Shown piece by piece: positions 1-8,339 of a DNA stretch of 61,039 nt (positions within the stretch are counted from its first letter, which is position 1; each line of letters opens with the position of its first letter). The position numbers were made by a program, and so were the translations under genes. Below the pieces are notes generated by a model, which was not told where the DNA came from, ran no database searches, and worked only from the letters and a program-made list of their open reading frames with translations. Source of the stretch: Sphingomonadaceae bacterium (lineage in GTDB: Bacteria > Pseudomonadota > Alphaproteobacteria > Sphingomonadales > Sphingomonadaceae); the NCBI GenBank assembly GCA_030147805.1, contig JASBUR010000028.1, forward strand, positions 1 through 61,039, read 5' to 3'.

Positions 1-50
1 CGCAGCAACAACCCGTTCCCGCAAATCCATTGAATAGGCACGAGGCATAA

Positions 51-72
51 GGGCTGGCCTCCCATCCAGCCC
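51..72 (-). terminator. weak hairpin downstream of flippase gene
   Basis: GGGCTGG at 51-57 pairs with CCAGCCC at 66-72 around an 8-base loop. On the minus strand it lies about 65 bases past the flippase stop, but only a short T stretch follows, so a terminator role is tentative. I see nothing else in bases 1-135. Confidence 0.25.
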
Positions 73-135
73 CAACCTTGAATCACAATCCAAGCGCTCG
101 GGGAATCCCGCGATTCGAACTAAGCCGACGACGCT

Positions 136-1581
136 CTAGCGTCCGAGCCGCGCGCGCACCGTCGTCGCGACGCGGCCGATTTCGGCGCGGAGTTCGTGGC
201 GCACGAGCTGCACGGCGGCGAGCCAGAGTCCCATGCCCGCCAGGATCGATCCGGCAAATTCGCCGGGGGCAACCACGTCGGGCCAACCCCGCCATTGCAT
301 GAGCGCCGCCGACGGCAGCACCGCCGCAACGGTCACGACGAGACTCGGCCCGTAGCAGCGATAGATCGAACCGAAGCTCGTGTCGGCGGCGCGGCGAATG
401 CTGCGCACGAAGAGGGCGTGCTGCGTCAGCGCCTCCGCGATGCGCGACGCGGCCGCGGGCACCAGGCCCTGCGAGGCGCCGGCGACGAACAGCGCCAGAC
501 CGACGCTGCCGCGGATGCCCTCGAGCCGGGGAAGCTGCGACACATGCCCGGTGGTGATCAGCACTTCCTGGCGCGCCACCAGCGCCGTCTGCACGATCGC
601 GGCGAGGCAGAGCAGCGTCAGCACCGGCGCCGCTGCCGCCCAGCGCGGACCATAGACCATCGTGATCACCGGACCGGCCAGCACCGCCAGCCCCGCATAC
701 ATCGGCCAGAACAGTCCGGTCGCCGCACGCACCGCGCGCAGGTAGACATAGTCGATACGGCCGATCTGGTCGCGGCTGTCGACCATCGACTTCAGCACCA
801 CGCGCTGCACGCCGTACATGACGCCGGTATTGAACGATTCGATGATGCCTGAGGCGCGACCGTAGAGGCCGACCTGCGCGAGGCCGGCCAGCCGGCCGAG
901 CGCGATGTCGGGCAGCCGCGAGAAGATGTTGGCGAGCGCCATCGTCGCGAGGATGTTCGAACCATAGGCCCAGACGGTCCGCCAGCGCGACAGCGTCGGC
1001 CGCGTCGCCAGCTCGCGCCCCGCCAGCAGGAACGCCGCCGCGACCGCCACCACCTGGCCGATGACCGATCCCCACGACATGCTGGCATAGGAAAAGCCGC
1101 CATAGGCGAGACCGACGGTGGCGATCGAGCCGATCAGCACCCGCGCCAGCCCCATCGCGGTCAGCAGGTCGAAGCGGCCGCGCTTCTGCAGATGCCCGCT
1201 CGCCAGCGTCTCGATCGGCACCAGGATCGCGTAGAGGCAGAGGATCCGGAGCGCCGGGGTGACGCGCGGTTCGTCGAGGAACGACGCCAGCAGCGGGGCG
1301 CCGACATAGAGGATGACCGCCAGCGCCAGCGCCTGGACCACCGCCATCGTATGCACGGTGCCCAGCGTCGGCGCATCGAGCGCCTGTTCGCGGATGATGA
1401 AGCTCTGGAAGCCGAGATTCTGGAACGCGGTGAGCAAGGTCAGCGCGGCGAGCGCCACGCCGTAGATGCCCATTTCGACCGGCGTCAGCAGCCGCGCGAC
1501 GATCACCGACGCGACGAACTGGATGACGAAAAAGCCGAAGCTGCCGGTCAGCGACCAGGCCATCGACTTGCGCACCGACAT
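136..1581 (-). CDS. oligosaccharide flippase family protein (Wzx/PST type)
   Basis: Integral membrane protein of 481 residues, the usual size for lipopolysaccharide or exopolysaccharide flippases that move lipid-linked sugar units across the inner membrane. About 12 hydrophobic segments span most of its length. The N-terminus (MSVRKSMAWSL, then a segment ending in ARLLTPVEMGIYGVA) matches the LTP-E-G-Y pattern of the polysaccharide transporter family. A GGGGGAG Shine-Dalgarno lies about 9 bases before the ATG. No glycosyltransferase or polymerase gene is visible next to it, so the substrate cannot be named; the rest of a sugar locus could lie beyond the left edge. It is 71 bases downstream of the SDR gene on the same strand and may be co-transcribed. 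Confidence 0.85.
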   Translation of the reverse strand: MSVRKSMAWSLTGSFGFFVIQFVASVIVARLLTPVEMGIYGVALAALTLLTAFQNLGFQSFIIREQALDAPTLGTVHTMAVVQALALAVILYVGAPLLASFLDEPRVTPALRILCLYAILVPIETLASGHLQKRGRFDLLTAMGLARVLIGSIATVGLAYGGFSYASMSWGSVIGQVVAVAAAFLLAGRELATRPTLSRWRTVWAYGSNILATMALANIFSRLPDIALGRLAGLAQVGLYGRASGIIESFNTGVMYGVQRVVLKSMVDSRDQIGRIDYVYLRAVRAATGLFWPMYAGLAVLAGPVITMVYGPRWAAAAPVLTLLCLAAIVQTALVARQEVLITTGHVSQLPRLEGIRGSVGLALFVAGASQGLVPAAASRIAEALTQHALFVRSIRRAADTSFGSIYRCYGPSLVVTVAAVLPSAALMQWRGWPDVVAPGEFAGSILAGMGLWLAAVQLVRHELRAEIGRVATTVRARLGR

Positions 1582-1652
1582 GCGCGGAAACTCCCCCTGA
1601 CTGCGCCGGGCTTAGACCCGCTACCCCGCGCGGGCAAGGACCGGCGCCGGCG

Positions 1653-2504
1653 TCAGGCGCCGACGATGGTCCCGCCGTTCGGGCTGAGGATCTGGCCGGT
1701 GAAATAGCTGCCGTCGTCGCAGGCGAGGAACAGGAAGCTCGGCGCCACCTCCCACGGCTGGCCCGGGCGGCCCATCGGCGTGTCCTCGCCGAAATGCTTC
1801 AGCTTTTCCTCGCTGGCGCCGCCGCAGGGATTGAGCGGCGTCCAGATCGGCCCCGGCGCGACGCCGTTCACGCGGATACCCTGCTTGGCGAGGTTGCCCG
1901 ACAGCGCGCGCGTGAACGAGGTGATCGCCCCCTTGGTCGACGAATAGTCGAGCAGCTCCTCCGAGCCCTCGAAGCTGGTCACCGACGTACAGTTGATGAT
2001 CGAGCTGCCCGCCTTCAGATGCGGCACCGCCGCCTGGGCCATGAAGAACGTGCCGAAGAAATTGGTCTGGAACGTCCGCTTGAGCTGGTTCTCGGCGACG
2101 TCGGTGATCTCCGGGTCGGGATGCTGCTCGCCGGCGTTGTTGACGAGGATGTCGAGCCCGCCGAACGCCTCGACATGGCGCCGCACGATGTCTTCGCAGA
2201 ACGCCTTGTCGCCGACATCGCCGCGGATGACGAGGCAGCGGCGGCCTTCGGCCTCGACATGGCGCGCCGTCTCGGCGGCGTCGTCGTCCTCCTCGAGGTG
2301 GACGATGGTGACGTTGGCGCCCTCGCGCGCGTAGAGCACCGCCACCGCACGTCCGATGCCGCTGTCGCCGCCGGTGATGATCGCCGACCGGCCGGCCAGC
2401 CGCTCCGACCCGTCGTAGCGCGGCATGAAGTCGGGCTTGTCGTCCATCCGGCTCTCGTGGCCCGGCAGGCCGTCCTCGTGGATTTGGGCGTGTTCGGCGG
2501 TCAT
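1653..2504 (-). CDS. SDR family oxidoreductase (YghA / general stress protein 39 type)
   Basis: Cytoplasmic NAD(P)-dependent short-chain dehydrogenase of 283 residues. The Rossmann motif TGGDSGIG is at 44-51, NNAG at 122-125, the catalytic Ser at about 174, and Tyr187/Lys191 in YSSTK. The 40-residue N-terminal extension (with PRYDGSERLAGR) and the LLDYSSTKGAI active-site context are typical of the YghA/YdaD/GSP39 subgroup, often linked to stress or aldehyde reduction. Substrate is unknown. The ATG is preceded by GAGGAG. A perfect 9-bp hairpin just upstream (2526-2548) separates it from the next gene, suggesting its own promoter. Confidence 0.9.
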   Translation of the reverse strand: MTAEHAQIHEDGLPGHESRMDDKPDFMPRYDGSERLAGRSAIITGGDSGIGRAVAVLYAREGANVTIVHLEEDDDAAETARHVEAEGRRCLVIRGDVGDKAFCEDIVRRHVEAFGGLDILVNNAGEQHPDPEITDVAENQLKRTFQTNFFGTFFMAQAAVPHLKAGSSIINCTSVTSFEGSEELLDYSSTKGAITSFTRALSGNLAKQGIRVNGVAPGPIWTPLNPCGGASEEKLKHFGEDTPMGRPGQPWEVAPSFLFLACDDGSYFTGQILSPNGGTIVGA

Positions 2505-2525
2505 GGGTGCTCCTCACATACAACT

Positions 2526-2548
2526 AGGGCCCGCAACGAGCGGGCCCT
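2526..2548 (-). terminator. 9-bp perfect hairpin between two leftward genes
   Basis: AGGGCCCGC (2526-2534) and GCGGGCCCT (2540-2548) form a perfect stem with a 5-base loop, 30 bases past the stop of the small gene at 2578-2802. No strong T-run follows, so it may be a rho-independent terminator of modest strength. Confidence 0.5.
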
Positions 2549-2577
2549 TCGATCGGTTGCGAGCTTTCGGAGACGAT

Positions 2578-2802
2578 TCAGCCGATCGGGCGGGCATCCG
2601 CGAGCTGCCCCTTGGTCGACCGTGCACAATCGGCGACGATCGACGGATAGGCGAGGTCGGTGAGCTTTTCGAGCACCGCCGGCGCTGCCGCGCGGCAGGC
2701 GGCAACCGTCTCGTACGGCGCGCTGACGCGCTGGACCGTCTGGCACTGATTGCCATCGTCGCCGCAGCCAAGAATCGCCATGATGATAAGAGCTTCGTAC
2801 AT
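2578..2802 (-). CDS. small Cys-containing hypothetical protein
   Basis: A 74-residue protein beginning MYEALIIMAILGCGDDG, with a short hydrophobic N-terminus and four cysteines (in GCGDDG, NQCQT, AACRA and ADCAR). The hydrophobic start and paired cysteines suggest a small exported or membrane-anchored protein, but no clear signal-peptidase site is seen. I do not recognise a named family. It stands alone, divergent from the ABC exporter at 2912, with about 110 bases of shared upstream DNA and a hairpin after its stop, so it is probably transcribed by itself. There is no strong Shine-Dalgarno, which lowers confidence. Confidence 0.55.
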   Translation of the reverse strand: MYEALIIMAILGCGDDGNQCQTVQRVSAPYETVAACRAAAPAVLEKLTDLAYPSIVADCARSTKGQLADARPIG

Positions 2803-2911
2803 ATGGAGGCACCCTGTAGGTCCGATATACGATTAACCTACGTAAGGACCGGAGGTTCCGATGCGCGCCCGCGCGTTGCGACGGGCCGAACCGCGCTTAT
2901 CTAAGGAACGC

Positions 2912-4711
2912 ATGCAACCCTCCCCCTCGTTCGCCACCCTCCGCCGCTTCCTTCCCTATCTCTGGCCCGCGGGCGAGACGGGGCTGCGCGCGCGCGTCGT
3001 CGTCGCGCTGCTGCTGGTGCTGCTCGCCAAGGGCGTGACGCTGCTGATGCCCTTCGCCTACAAGGGCGCGATCGACGAGCTGGCCAAGGGCGTCGACGCC
3101 GGCATCGCGCTCGCCGTCGGGCTGGTGATCGCCTATGCCGGCGCGCGCTTCGGCGGCGTGCTGTTCGACAATCTGCGCAATGCCATCTTCGAACGCGTCG
3201 GCCAGACCGCGGCACGCAACCTCGCATTGGACGTGTTCGCGCACATCCACCGGCTGTCGATGCGCTTCCATCTCGAGCGCCGCACCGGCTCGCTGACACG
3301 CATCGTCGAGCGCGGCACCAAGAGCGTCGACACGATGCTCTACTTCCTGCTGTTCAACATCGCGCCGACGATCCTCGAGCTGACCGCGGTCTGCGTCATC
3401 TTCGGGGCCAAGCTCGGCTGGCCGCTCGTCGTCGCGACGCTGGTCATGGTCGTCGCCTACATCGCCTATACGCGCATCGTCACCGACTGGCGCAACCGCG
3501 TGCGGCGCGAGATGGTCGATCACGACAACAAGGCGACGGCGCGCGCCGTCGACAGCCTGCTCAACTATGAAACGGTCAAATATTTCGGCGCCGAGCAGGT
3601 CGAGCATGATCATTACCGCTCCGCGATCACGCGCTATCGCGACGCGGCGGTGAAGAACGAGACCAGCCTCGCCGCGCTCAACGTCGGCCAGTCGCTGATC
3701 ACCAACGTCATGATGGGCGCGGCGATGGCGTGGACGGTCTGGGGCTATGCGCAGGGCCGGCTCACCGTCGGCGACGTCGTGCTGGTCAACACGCTGCTCG
3801 CGCAACTCTTCCGCCCGCTCGACATGCTCGGCTGGGTCTATCGCGAGATCAAGCAGGGGCTGATCGACATGGAGCAGATGTTCGGGCTGCTCGACACCCA
3901 TGCCGAGATCAAGGATGCGCCCGACGCCGCGGCGCTGGTGATCCGCGGCGGCCATGTCCGCTTCGCCGAGGTCGATTTCGCCTATGAAGAGCGGCGGCAG
4001 ATCCTCCACGGCGTCAGCTTCGACGTGCCGCCGGGCCGCAAGCTGGCGATCGTCGGCCATTCGGGCGCCGGCAAGTCGACGATCAGCCGGATTCTCTACC
4101 GCTTCTACGACATCGCCGGCGGCGAGGTGACGATCGACGGCCAGGACATCCGCAAGGTCACGCAGGCGTCGCTGCGCGCCGCGATCGGCATCGTCCCGCA
4201 GGACACCGTGCTGTTCAACGACAGCATCGCCTACAATATCGCCTACGGCCGGGCGGGCGCGACGCAGGCCGAGATCGAGGCGGCGGCGCGCCAGGCGCAG
4301 ATCCACGACTTCATCCTGTCGCTGCCCGACGGCTACGACAGCATCGTCGGCGAGCGCGGGCTGAAGCTGTCGGGCGGCGAGAAGCAGCGCGTGGCGATCG
4401 CGCGCACCATCCTCAAGGATCCGGCGATCCTCATCCTCGACGAGGCGACCAGCGCGCTCGATTCGGGCACCGAGGCCGAGATCCAGTCGGCACTCAAGAC
4501 GGTTTCCGAGCATCGCACCACGATCGTCGTCGCGCACCGGCTGTCGACGATCGTCGATGCCGACGAGATCATCGTCATGGACTCGGGTCGCATCGTCGAA
4601 CGCGGCAGCCACGCCGCGCTGCTCGCGCAGGACGGCGTCTATGCCGAGATGTGGATGCGCCAGCAGGCCGAGGCCGAAGCCGAGGCCGAGACGATGGAAG
4701 CGGCGGAGTAG
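2912..4711 (+). CDS. ABC exporter, fused permease/ATPase (Atm1/HMT1 type)
   Basis: Inner-membrane half-transporter of 599 residues that should work as a homodimer. A six-helix ABC exporter domain fills about residues 25-320. The ATPase has Walker A GHSGAGKST at 382-390, the Q-loop in VPQDTVLFND, signature LSGGEKQR near 486, Walker B ILILDEATSALD near 506 and the H-loop in VAHRLST. Order and sequence fit the Atm1/HMT1 branch, which exports glutathione-linked compounds such as sulfur species or metal conjugates; that substrate is family knowledge, not visible here. I chose the ATG at 2912 because AAGGA sits 6-7 bases upstream; an in-frame ATG at 2861 would add 17 residues. A long palindromic repeat follows the stop. 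Confidence 0.9.
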   Translation: MQPSPSFATLRRFLPYLWPAGETGLRARVVVALLLVLLAKGVTLLMPFAYKGAIDELAKGVDAGIALAVGLVIAYAGARFGGVLFDNLRNAIFERVGQTAARNLALDVFAHIHRLSMRFHLERRTGSLTRIVERGTKSVDTMLYFLLFNIAPTILELTAVCVIFGAKLGWPLVVATLVMVVAYIAYTRIVTDWRNRVRREMVDHDNKATARAVDSLLNYETVKYFGAEQVEHDHYRSAITRYRDAAVKNETSLAALNVGQSLITNVMMGAAMAWTVWGYAQGRLTVGDVVLVNTLLAQLFRPLDMLGWVYREIKQGLIDMEQMFGLLDTHAEIKDAPDAAALVIRGGHVRFAEVDFAYEERRQILHGVSFDVPPGRKLAIVGHSGAGKSTISRILYRFYDIAGGEVTIDGQDIRKVTQASLRAAIGIVPQDTVLFNDSIAYNIAYGRAGATQAEIEAAARQAQIHDFILSLPDGYDSIVGERGLKLSGGEKQRVAIARTILKDPAILILDEATSALDSGTEAEIQSALKTVSEHRTTIVVAHRLSTIVDADEIIVMDSGRIVERGSHAALLAQDGVYAEMWMRQQAEAEAEAETMEAAE

Positions 4712-4720
4712 GCGACCGCG

Positions 4721-4828
4721 CTCCTCCCCTGCAAGGGGAGGGGGACCGCCGCAGGCGGTGGAGGGGTGCCGGCGCCGGGACCCCTCCACCCTGCTGCGCA
4801 GGGTCCCCCTCCCCGTTCCGGGGAGGAG
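4721..4828. repeat. compound palindromic intergenic repeat
   Basis: Three nested pairs of arms: CTCCTCCCC 4721-4729 with GGGGAGGAG 4820-4828; a 13-bp pair 4735-4747 with 4802-4814; TGGAGGGGT 4759-4767 with ACCCCTCCA 4780-4788. The whole block fills the gap between two convergent genes (ABC exporter and MAPEG). It has the look of a dispersed REP-type element and could also end transcription from both sides. Confidence 0.8.
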
Positions 4829-4840
4829 CGGATCGCCGGC

Positions 4841-5272
4841 TTAGATCGCCGCCAGCAGCTCGCGCACGATCATCACGCCCAGCGCGACCCACGACAGCGC
4901 GAACAGCGCGAAGCGCAGCGCGACCTTGTTGATCGTCGCCTGCACCAGCGAATGCAGGACGCGCAAGGCGAGATAGGCCCAGGCGCACCAGACGTGCAAC
5001 TGGTCGGCATGGCCGGTCAGCACGACGTAGAAGGCCATCGCGTAGAACAGCGTCGGCGCTTCCCAGAGGTGATTGTAATTGTCGGCGACGCGGCGCGCCT
5101 CGCTCGGCAGCGAATCGAGCGAGCCCGGATGCGCGGCGGCCTGTGGGTCGAGCTTGGCGGCGCTCATCGCCGGGAGGCGAGTCGCATACATCCAGATGAA
5201 CATGACGAGGCTGAGCACGCCCATGCCGAGCACGGCATGCAACACCGATAGATCGTTGGGACTGAGATTCAC
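4841..5272 (-). CDS. MAPEG family protein
   Basis: Membrane protein of 143 residues with four hydrophobic helices, the size and topology of the MAPEG family (membrane-associated proteins in eicosanoid and glutathione metabolism). The family core is seen in the DNYNHLWEAPTLFYA stretch after helix 1, where Asn and Glu residues are conserved, followed by a helix ending in RVLHSLVQATIN. Bacterial members are thought to be glutathione transferases or peroxidases, but their substrates are mostly unknown. It is convergent with the ABC exporter and probably a single-gene unit; the next leftward gene upstream ends 80 bases away beyond a hairpin. Confidence 0.85.
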   Translation of the reverse strand: MNLSPNDLSVLHAVLGMGVLSLVMFIWMYATRLPAMSAAKLDPQAAAHPGSLDSLPSEARRVADNYNHLWEAPTLFYAMAFYVVLTGHADQLHVWCAWAYLALRVLHSLVQATINKVALRFALFALSWVALGVMIVRELLAAI

Positions 5273-5310
5273 GGCATCCTCCCCCGATTGAGCCGGGGCG
5301 GATGCTGGAC

Positions 5311-5339
5311 CTCTCCCGCGGCTCGCGCAAGCGGGAGAG
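5311..5339. repeat. CTCTCCCGC/GCGGGAGAG hairpin
   Basis: A perfect 9-bp inverted repeat (5311-5319 with 5331-5339) 15 bases past the stop of the EF-hand lipoprotein gene. The same arm sequence recurs in the compound element at 59956-60070, so it is probably a copy of a dispersed repeat that may also serve as a terminator; no T-run follows. Confidence 0.6.
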
Positions 5340-5353
5340 GTCCTGATACGTCG

Positions 5354-5833
5354 CTAGATGCTGCGCAGCGCGTAGTCGCGGTTGCGGTTATATTCGTCGT
5401 CGCTGATGTTGCCGTTGTTGTCGGTATCCATCAGCCGCTTGAGGTCGCGGTCGGCGAGCTGGCCCTCGGCGCGGTCGAGTTCGTTGTCGCGGTTGGTGTC
5501 GTAGCGCGCGATGACCCGCTGCTGGATCGCGACGTCGTTGCGGACGGTGCCGTCGATCTCGGCCCAGCCGCTGCCGCCATAGCCGGCAACCGTGCGGCCG
5601 TCGTTGCGGCGGAGGACGCCCGTGGCGTCGGCGATCGCGCCGACGGCGGCGCCGATGGCGGTGCCCTCGACCGTCGAGATTCCCGGCACCACCGCGCCGA
5701 TCGCGGCGCCGCCGGCCGCCCCGATGGCGCCGGCGCGAACGGTGCTGTTGTCGGCGACATTGCCGAGGCCGTCGTTGGTCGCGCACGCGGCCAACGACGA
5801 GCCGGCAATCAGAACGAGCATGATCCGTTTCAT
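5354..5833 (-). CDS. lipoprotein with glycine zipper and paired EF-hands
   Basis: Predicted lipoprotein of 159 residues. The ATG at 5833 is chosen because it begins a lipoprotein signal (MKRIMLVLIAGSSLAAC) with lipobox LAAC; the frame is open a further 20 residues upstream but those are not signal-like. Next comes a Gly-zipper segment (GAIGAAGGAAIGAVVPG, then a repeat with VEGTAIGAAVGA). The C-terminal half holds two calcium-type EF-hand loops, DTNRDNELDRAE and DTDNNGNISDDE. It probably sits in the envelope and may bind calcium; function is otherwise unknown. The zipper is clearly related to that of the lipoprotein at 55713-56009. Confidence 0.8.
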   Translation of the reverse strand: MKRIMLVLIAGSSLAACATNDGLGNVADNSTVRAGAIGAAGGAAIGAVVPGISTVEGTAIGAAVGAIADATGVLRRNDGRTVAGYGGSGWAEIDGTVRNDVAIQQRVIARYDTNRDNELDRAEGQLADRDLKRLMDTDNNGNISDDEYNRNRDYALRSI

Positions 5834-5892
5834 CGGACAATCCTTCCTTGGTGTATGTGGACGGTTGAACGACTGCCCCTTGGGATGGTTCA

Positions 5893-8250
5893 ATGGCGCA
5901 ACGGGGCAGGAGCCGAAGGTTGCGCGAGAAGGAGCTTCGGCTGGCGCTGGTCTGCTATGGCGGGGTCAGCCTGGCGATCTACATGCACGGCATCGTCAAG
6001 GAGGCGTGGAAGCTGGCGCGCGCCAGCCGCGCCTTTCATGCCGGCGACGAGGCCGACGCGCTCGACGACAGCGCGATCGTCTACCGCGAGCTGCTCGAGG
6101 CGATGGCGCCGCATGTCTCGCTCCGGGTCGTCATCGACATCGTCGCTGGCGCCAGCGCCGGCGGGATCAACGGCGTGATGCTCGCGCATGCCATCGCCGG
6201 CGGCCACGACATGGAGCCGCTGCGCCACCTGTGGCTCGAGAACGCCGACATCGAAAAGCTGCTCGATCCCGACGCCGCGCCCAGCTCGTCGTGGAGCAAG
6301 CTCTACGCGCGGCCGCTGGTCTGGCTGGCGTCGCGCGAACGCGACGGCGACGTCGACCAGATCGCCGACCCGACGGCGCGCGCCGAGGTTCGCGCCAAGC
6401 TGTCGCGCTTCATCCGCTCGCGCTGGTTCGAGCCGCCCTTCTCGGGCGCGGGCTTCACGCGGCTGCTCTACGACGCGCTCGACGCGATGGAGCAGGGCAG
6501 GCGCACCCGGCCGCTGCTCCCGCCGCGCCAGCCGCTCGACCTGTTCGTCACCACTACCGACTTCTACGGCTATCCCGAGCATCTGCCGCTCAATTCGCCC
6601 GCCTCGGTGATCGAAACCGAGCACCGGCTGCTGATCAGCTTCCGCGACGAGGGCCGCGGCGCCGAGCGCGCGATCGGCAGCCGCGCCGCACTGACCTTCG
6701 CCGCACGCGCCACCGCCTCCTTCCCCGGTGCCTTCCCGCCCTTTCGCGTCGGCGAGCTCGACGCGGTGCTCGACGAGGTGGGCGACGACTGGCCCGATCG
6801 CGCGGCGTTCCTCGCCACCGCCTTCGCGCGCCGCATCGCCGCCGGGCTCGACCCGATGGACGCCTCGCTGATCGACGGCAGCGTGCTGGCCAACGCGCCG
6901 TTTCGCCCGGCGATCGAGGCGCTGCGCCAGCGCCCGGCGCATCGCGAGGTCGACCGCCGCTTCGTCTACATCGATCCCAAGCCGGGCGGGCACGCCTTCA
7001 ACCTGCCGGGACGACGCAGCGACAAGCCGCCGGGCTTCTTCACCGCGATCCTGCATTCGCTGTCGAACATCCCGCGCGAGCAGCCGATCCGCGACAATCT
7101 CGAATCGATCGGCCGGCTGTCGCGCGGCGTCCGCCGCCTGCGCTTCATCGTCGCCGGCATGCGCGACGAGGTCGACTCGGCGATCGAGCGCGCGCTCGGC
7201 CGCACGCTGCTGTTCTACCGGCTGACCCCGGCGCGGCTCACCGACTGGCGGTCGAGGCTGCAGTCGGTCGCGGCGCGCGACGCCGGCTTCTCCTACGCCG
7301 CCTACGCGCATCTCAAGCTCAGCCATGTCGCCGAATATGTCGCCGAGACGCTGGCGCCGCTCGGCGGCCACGTCTCGCGCGAGGCACGCGAGCAGGTCCG
7401 CGGCGCGCTATGGCGCTGGATCAACCGCTCGAAGATCAACGACGTCACCGCCCCGCCCGGCCGCGGCAACGCGCCGACGCCGTGCATCGCCTTCCTCAAG
7501 CGCTTCGACCTGCAATATCGCATCCGCCGCCTGCGCTTCGTCATCCGCCGGCTCAACGAGCTGATCGCCGACGTGCCCGCCGGCCAGTCGTCGCACGCGC
7601 TCGATCGCACCAAGGCGGGGCTCTACGAGGTGCTCGCCCCCTATCTCGACCGGCGCACCCCCGGCTTCTTCGGCGAGACGGTGCGCGCGCCGGCGCGCGA
7701 CGCCGCCGCGGACCCGCAACCGGCGCTCGACGCGCTCGGCGATGCACTCGGGCTGCCGCAGCTCGACGCCGCGGCCGACGCGCGGATGATCGAGCTGCTG
7801 ATGGCCGACGACGTCGGCAAGACGGCGCGGCGGGCGCTGGTACTCGCCTATCTCGGCTACCCCTTTTTCGACATCGCCACGCTGCCGCTACTGCAGGGCG
7901 ACGGCATCGACGAGTTCGACGAGATCAAGGTCGACCGCATCTCGCCCGACGACGCCGTCGCGATCCGCGCCGGCGGCGCCGCCGCGACGCTCAAGGGCAT
8001 CCAGTTCAATGCGTTCGGCGCCTTCTTCTCGCGCGCCTGGCGCGAGAACGACTATCTCTGGGGCCGGCTGCACGGCACCGACCGGTTGATCGACATCGTC
8101 GCCAGCGCGCGGCCGCGCGGCAGCGCGCTGGCGCCCGGGCTGATCGATACGCTCAAGCGCAAGGCGTTCCGCGCGATCATCGCGGCGGAACGGCCGCATC
8201 TGACGCACAGCGGCGACCTGCTCGATCGGCTCGAGCGCGAGATCGGCTGA
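5893..8250 (+). CDS. patatin-like phospholipase family protein (DUF3376)
   Basis: Large 785-residue protein with an N-terminal patatin hydrolase domain (about 15-370). The nucleophile elbow GASAG is at 86-90 with Ser88, and the partner Asp is D328 in LIDGSVLANAPF, giving the Ser-Asp dyad used for lipid acyl hydrolysis. The opening LALVCYGGVSLAIYMHG is the oxyanion-loop region in the bacterial DUF3376 subgroup. The second half is the long, Arg-rich and largely helical DUF3376 region of unknown role. No signal peptide is visible, so it is probably cytoplasmic or peripherally membrane bound. Its start lies 59 bases from the divergent EF-hand lipoprotein gene. It ends just before the DnaA box upstream of dnaB. 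Confidence 0.88.
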   Translation: MAQRGRSRRLREKELRLALVCYGGVSLAIYMHGIVKEAWKLARASRAFHAGDEADALDDSAIVYRELLEAMAPHVSLRVVIDIVAGASAGGINGVMLAHAIAGGHDMEPLRHLWLENADIEKLLDPDAAPSSSWSKLYARPLVWLASRERDGDVDQIADPTARAEVRAKLSRFIRSRWFEPPFSGAGFTRLLYDALDAMEQGRRTRPLLPPRQPLDLFVTTTDFYGYPEHLPLNSPASVIETEHRLLISFRDEGRGAERAIGSRAALTFAARATASFPGAFPPFRVGELDAVLDEVGDDWPDRAAFLATAFARRIAAGLDPMDASLIDGSVLANAPFRPAIEALRQRPAHREVDRRFVYIDPKPGGHAFNLPGRRSDKPPGFFTAILHSLSNIPREQPIRDNLESIGRLSRGVRRLRFIVAGMRDEVDSAIERALGRTLLFYRLTPARLTDWRSRLQSVAARDAGFSYAAYAHLKLSHVAEYVAETLAPLGGHVSREAREQVRGALWRWINRSKINDVTAPPGRGNAPTPCIAFLKRFDLQYRIRRLRFVIRRLNELIADVPAGQSSHALDRTKAGLYEVLAPYLDRRTPGFFGETVRAPARDAAADPQPALDALGDALGLPQLDAAADARMIELLMADDVGKTARRALVLAYLGYPFFDIATLPLLQGDGIDEFDEIKVDRISPDDAVAIRAGGAAATLKGIQFNAFGAFFSRAWRENDYLWGRLHGTDRLIDIVASARPRGSALAPGLIDTLKRKAFRAIIAAERPHLTHSGDLLDRLEREIG

Positions 8251-8253
8251 CGC

Positions 8254-8262
8254 TTATCCACA
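8254..8262 (+). promoter_or_regulatory. DnaA box upstream of dnaB
   Basis: TTATCCACA, an exact match to the DnaA-box consensus TTATNCACA, lies 3 bases after the patatin stop and 78 bases before the dnaB ATG. A second CCACA-containing stretch follows within 20 bases. DnaA could act here as a regulator of dnaB transcription; one box is too little to suggest an origin. Confidence 0.5.
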
Positions 8263-8339
8263 GCGCGTCCACAGGCTGCCCACGGCTAAGTTTGCCGCAG
8301 CGCCTCGACCGATTCATCGCTCCGTGCGATGGTCGCGAC

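Noticed and set aside
60..125. TTCGAAC-like stretch near the left edge resembling a tRNA T-loop
   Set aside because: Flanking bases do not form a T-stem, and no acceptor stem or anticodon arm can be drawn on either strand.
2897..4789. 630-codon antisense frame opposite the ABC exporter
   Set aside because: Composition (Arg, Asp, His rich) is that of an antisense shadow; the plus strand has every ABC motif.
5592..8339. A long rightward frame continuous with dnaB covering the patatin gene and beyond
   Set aside because: Its translation over this part is Arg/Ala-rich with no fold; it is the shadow of the patatin gene in a GC-rich genome. dnaB starts at 8340.
8254..8339. Possible replication origin near dnaB
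   Set aside because: Only one exact DnaA box and no AT-rich unwinding region; not enough for an origin.
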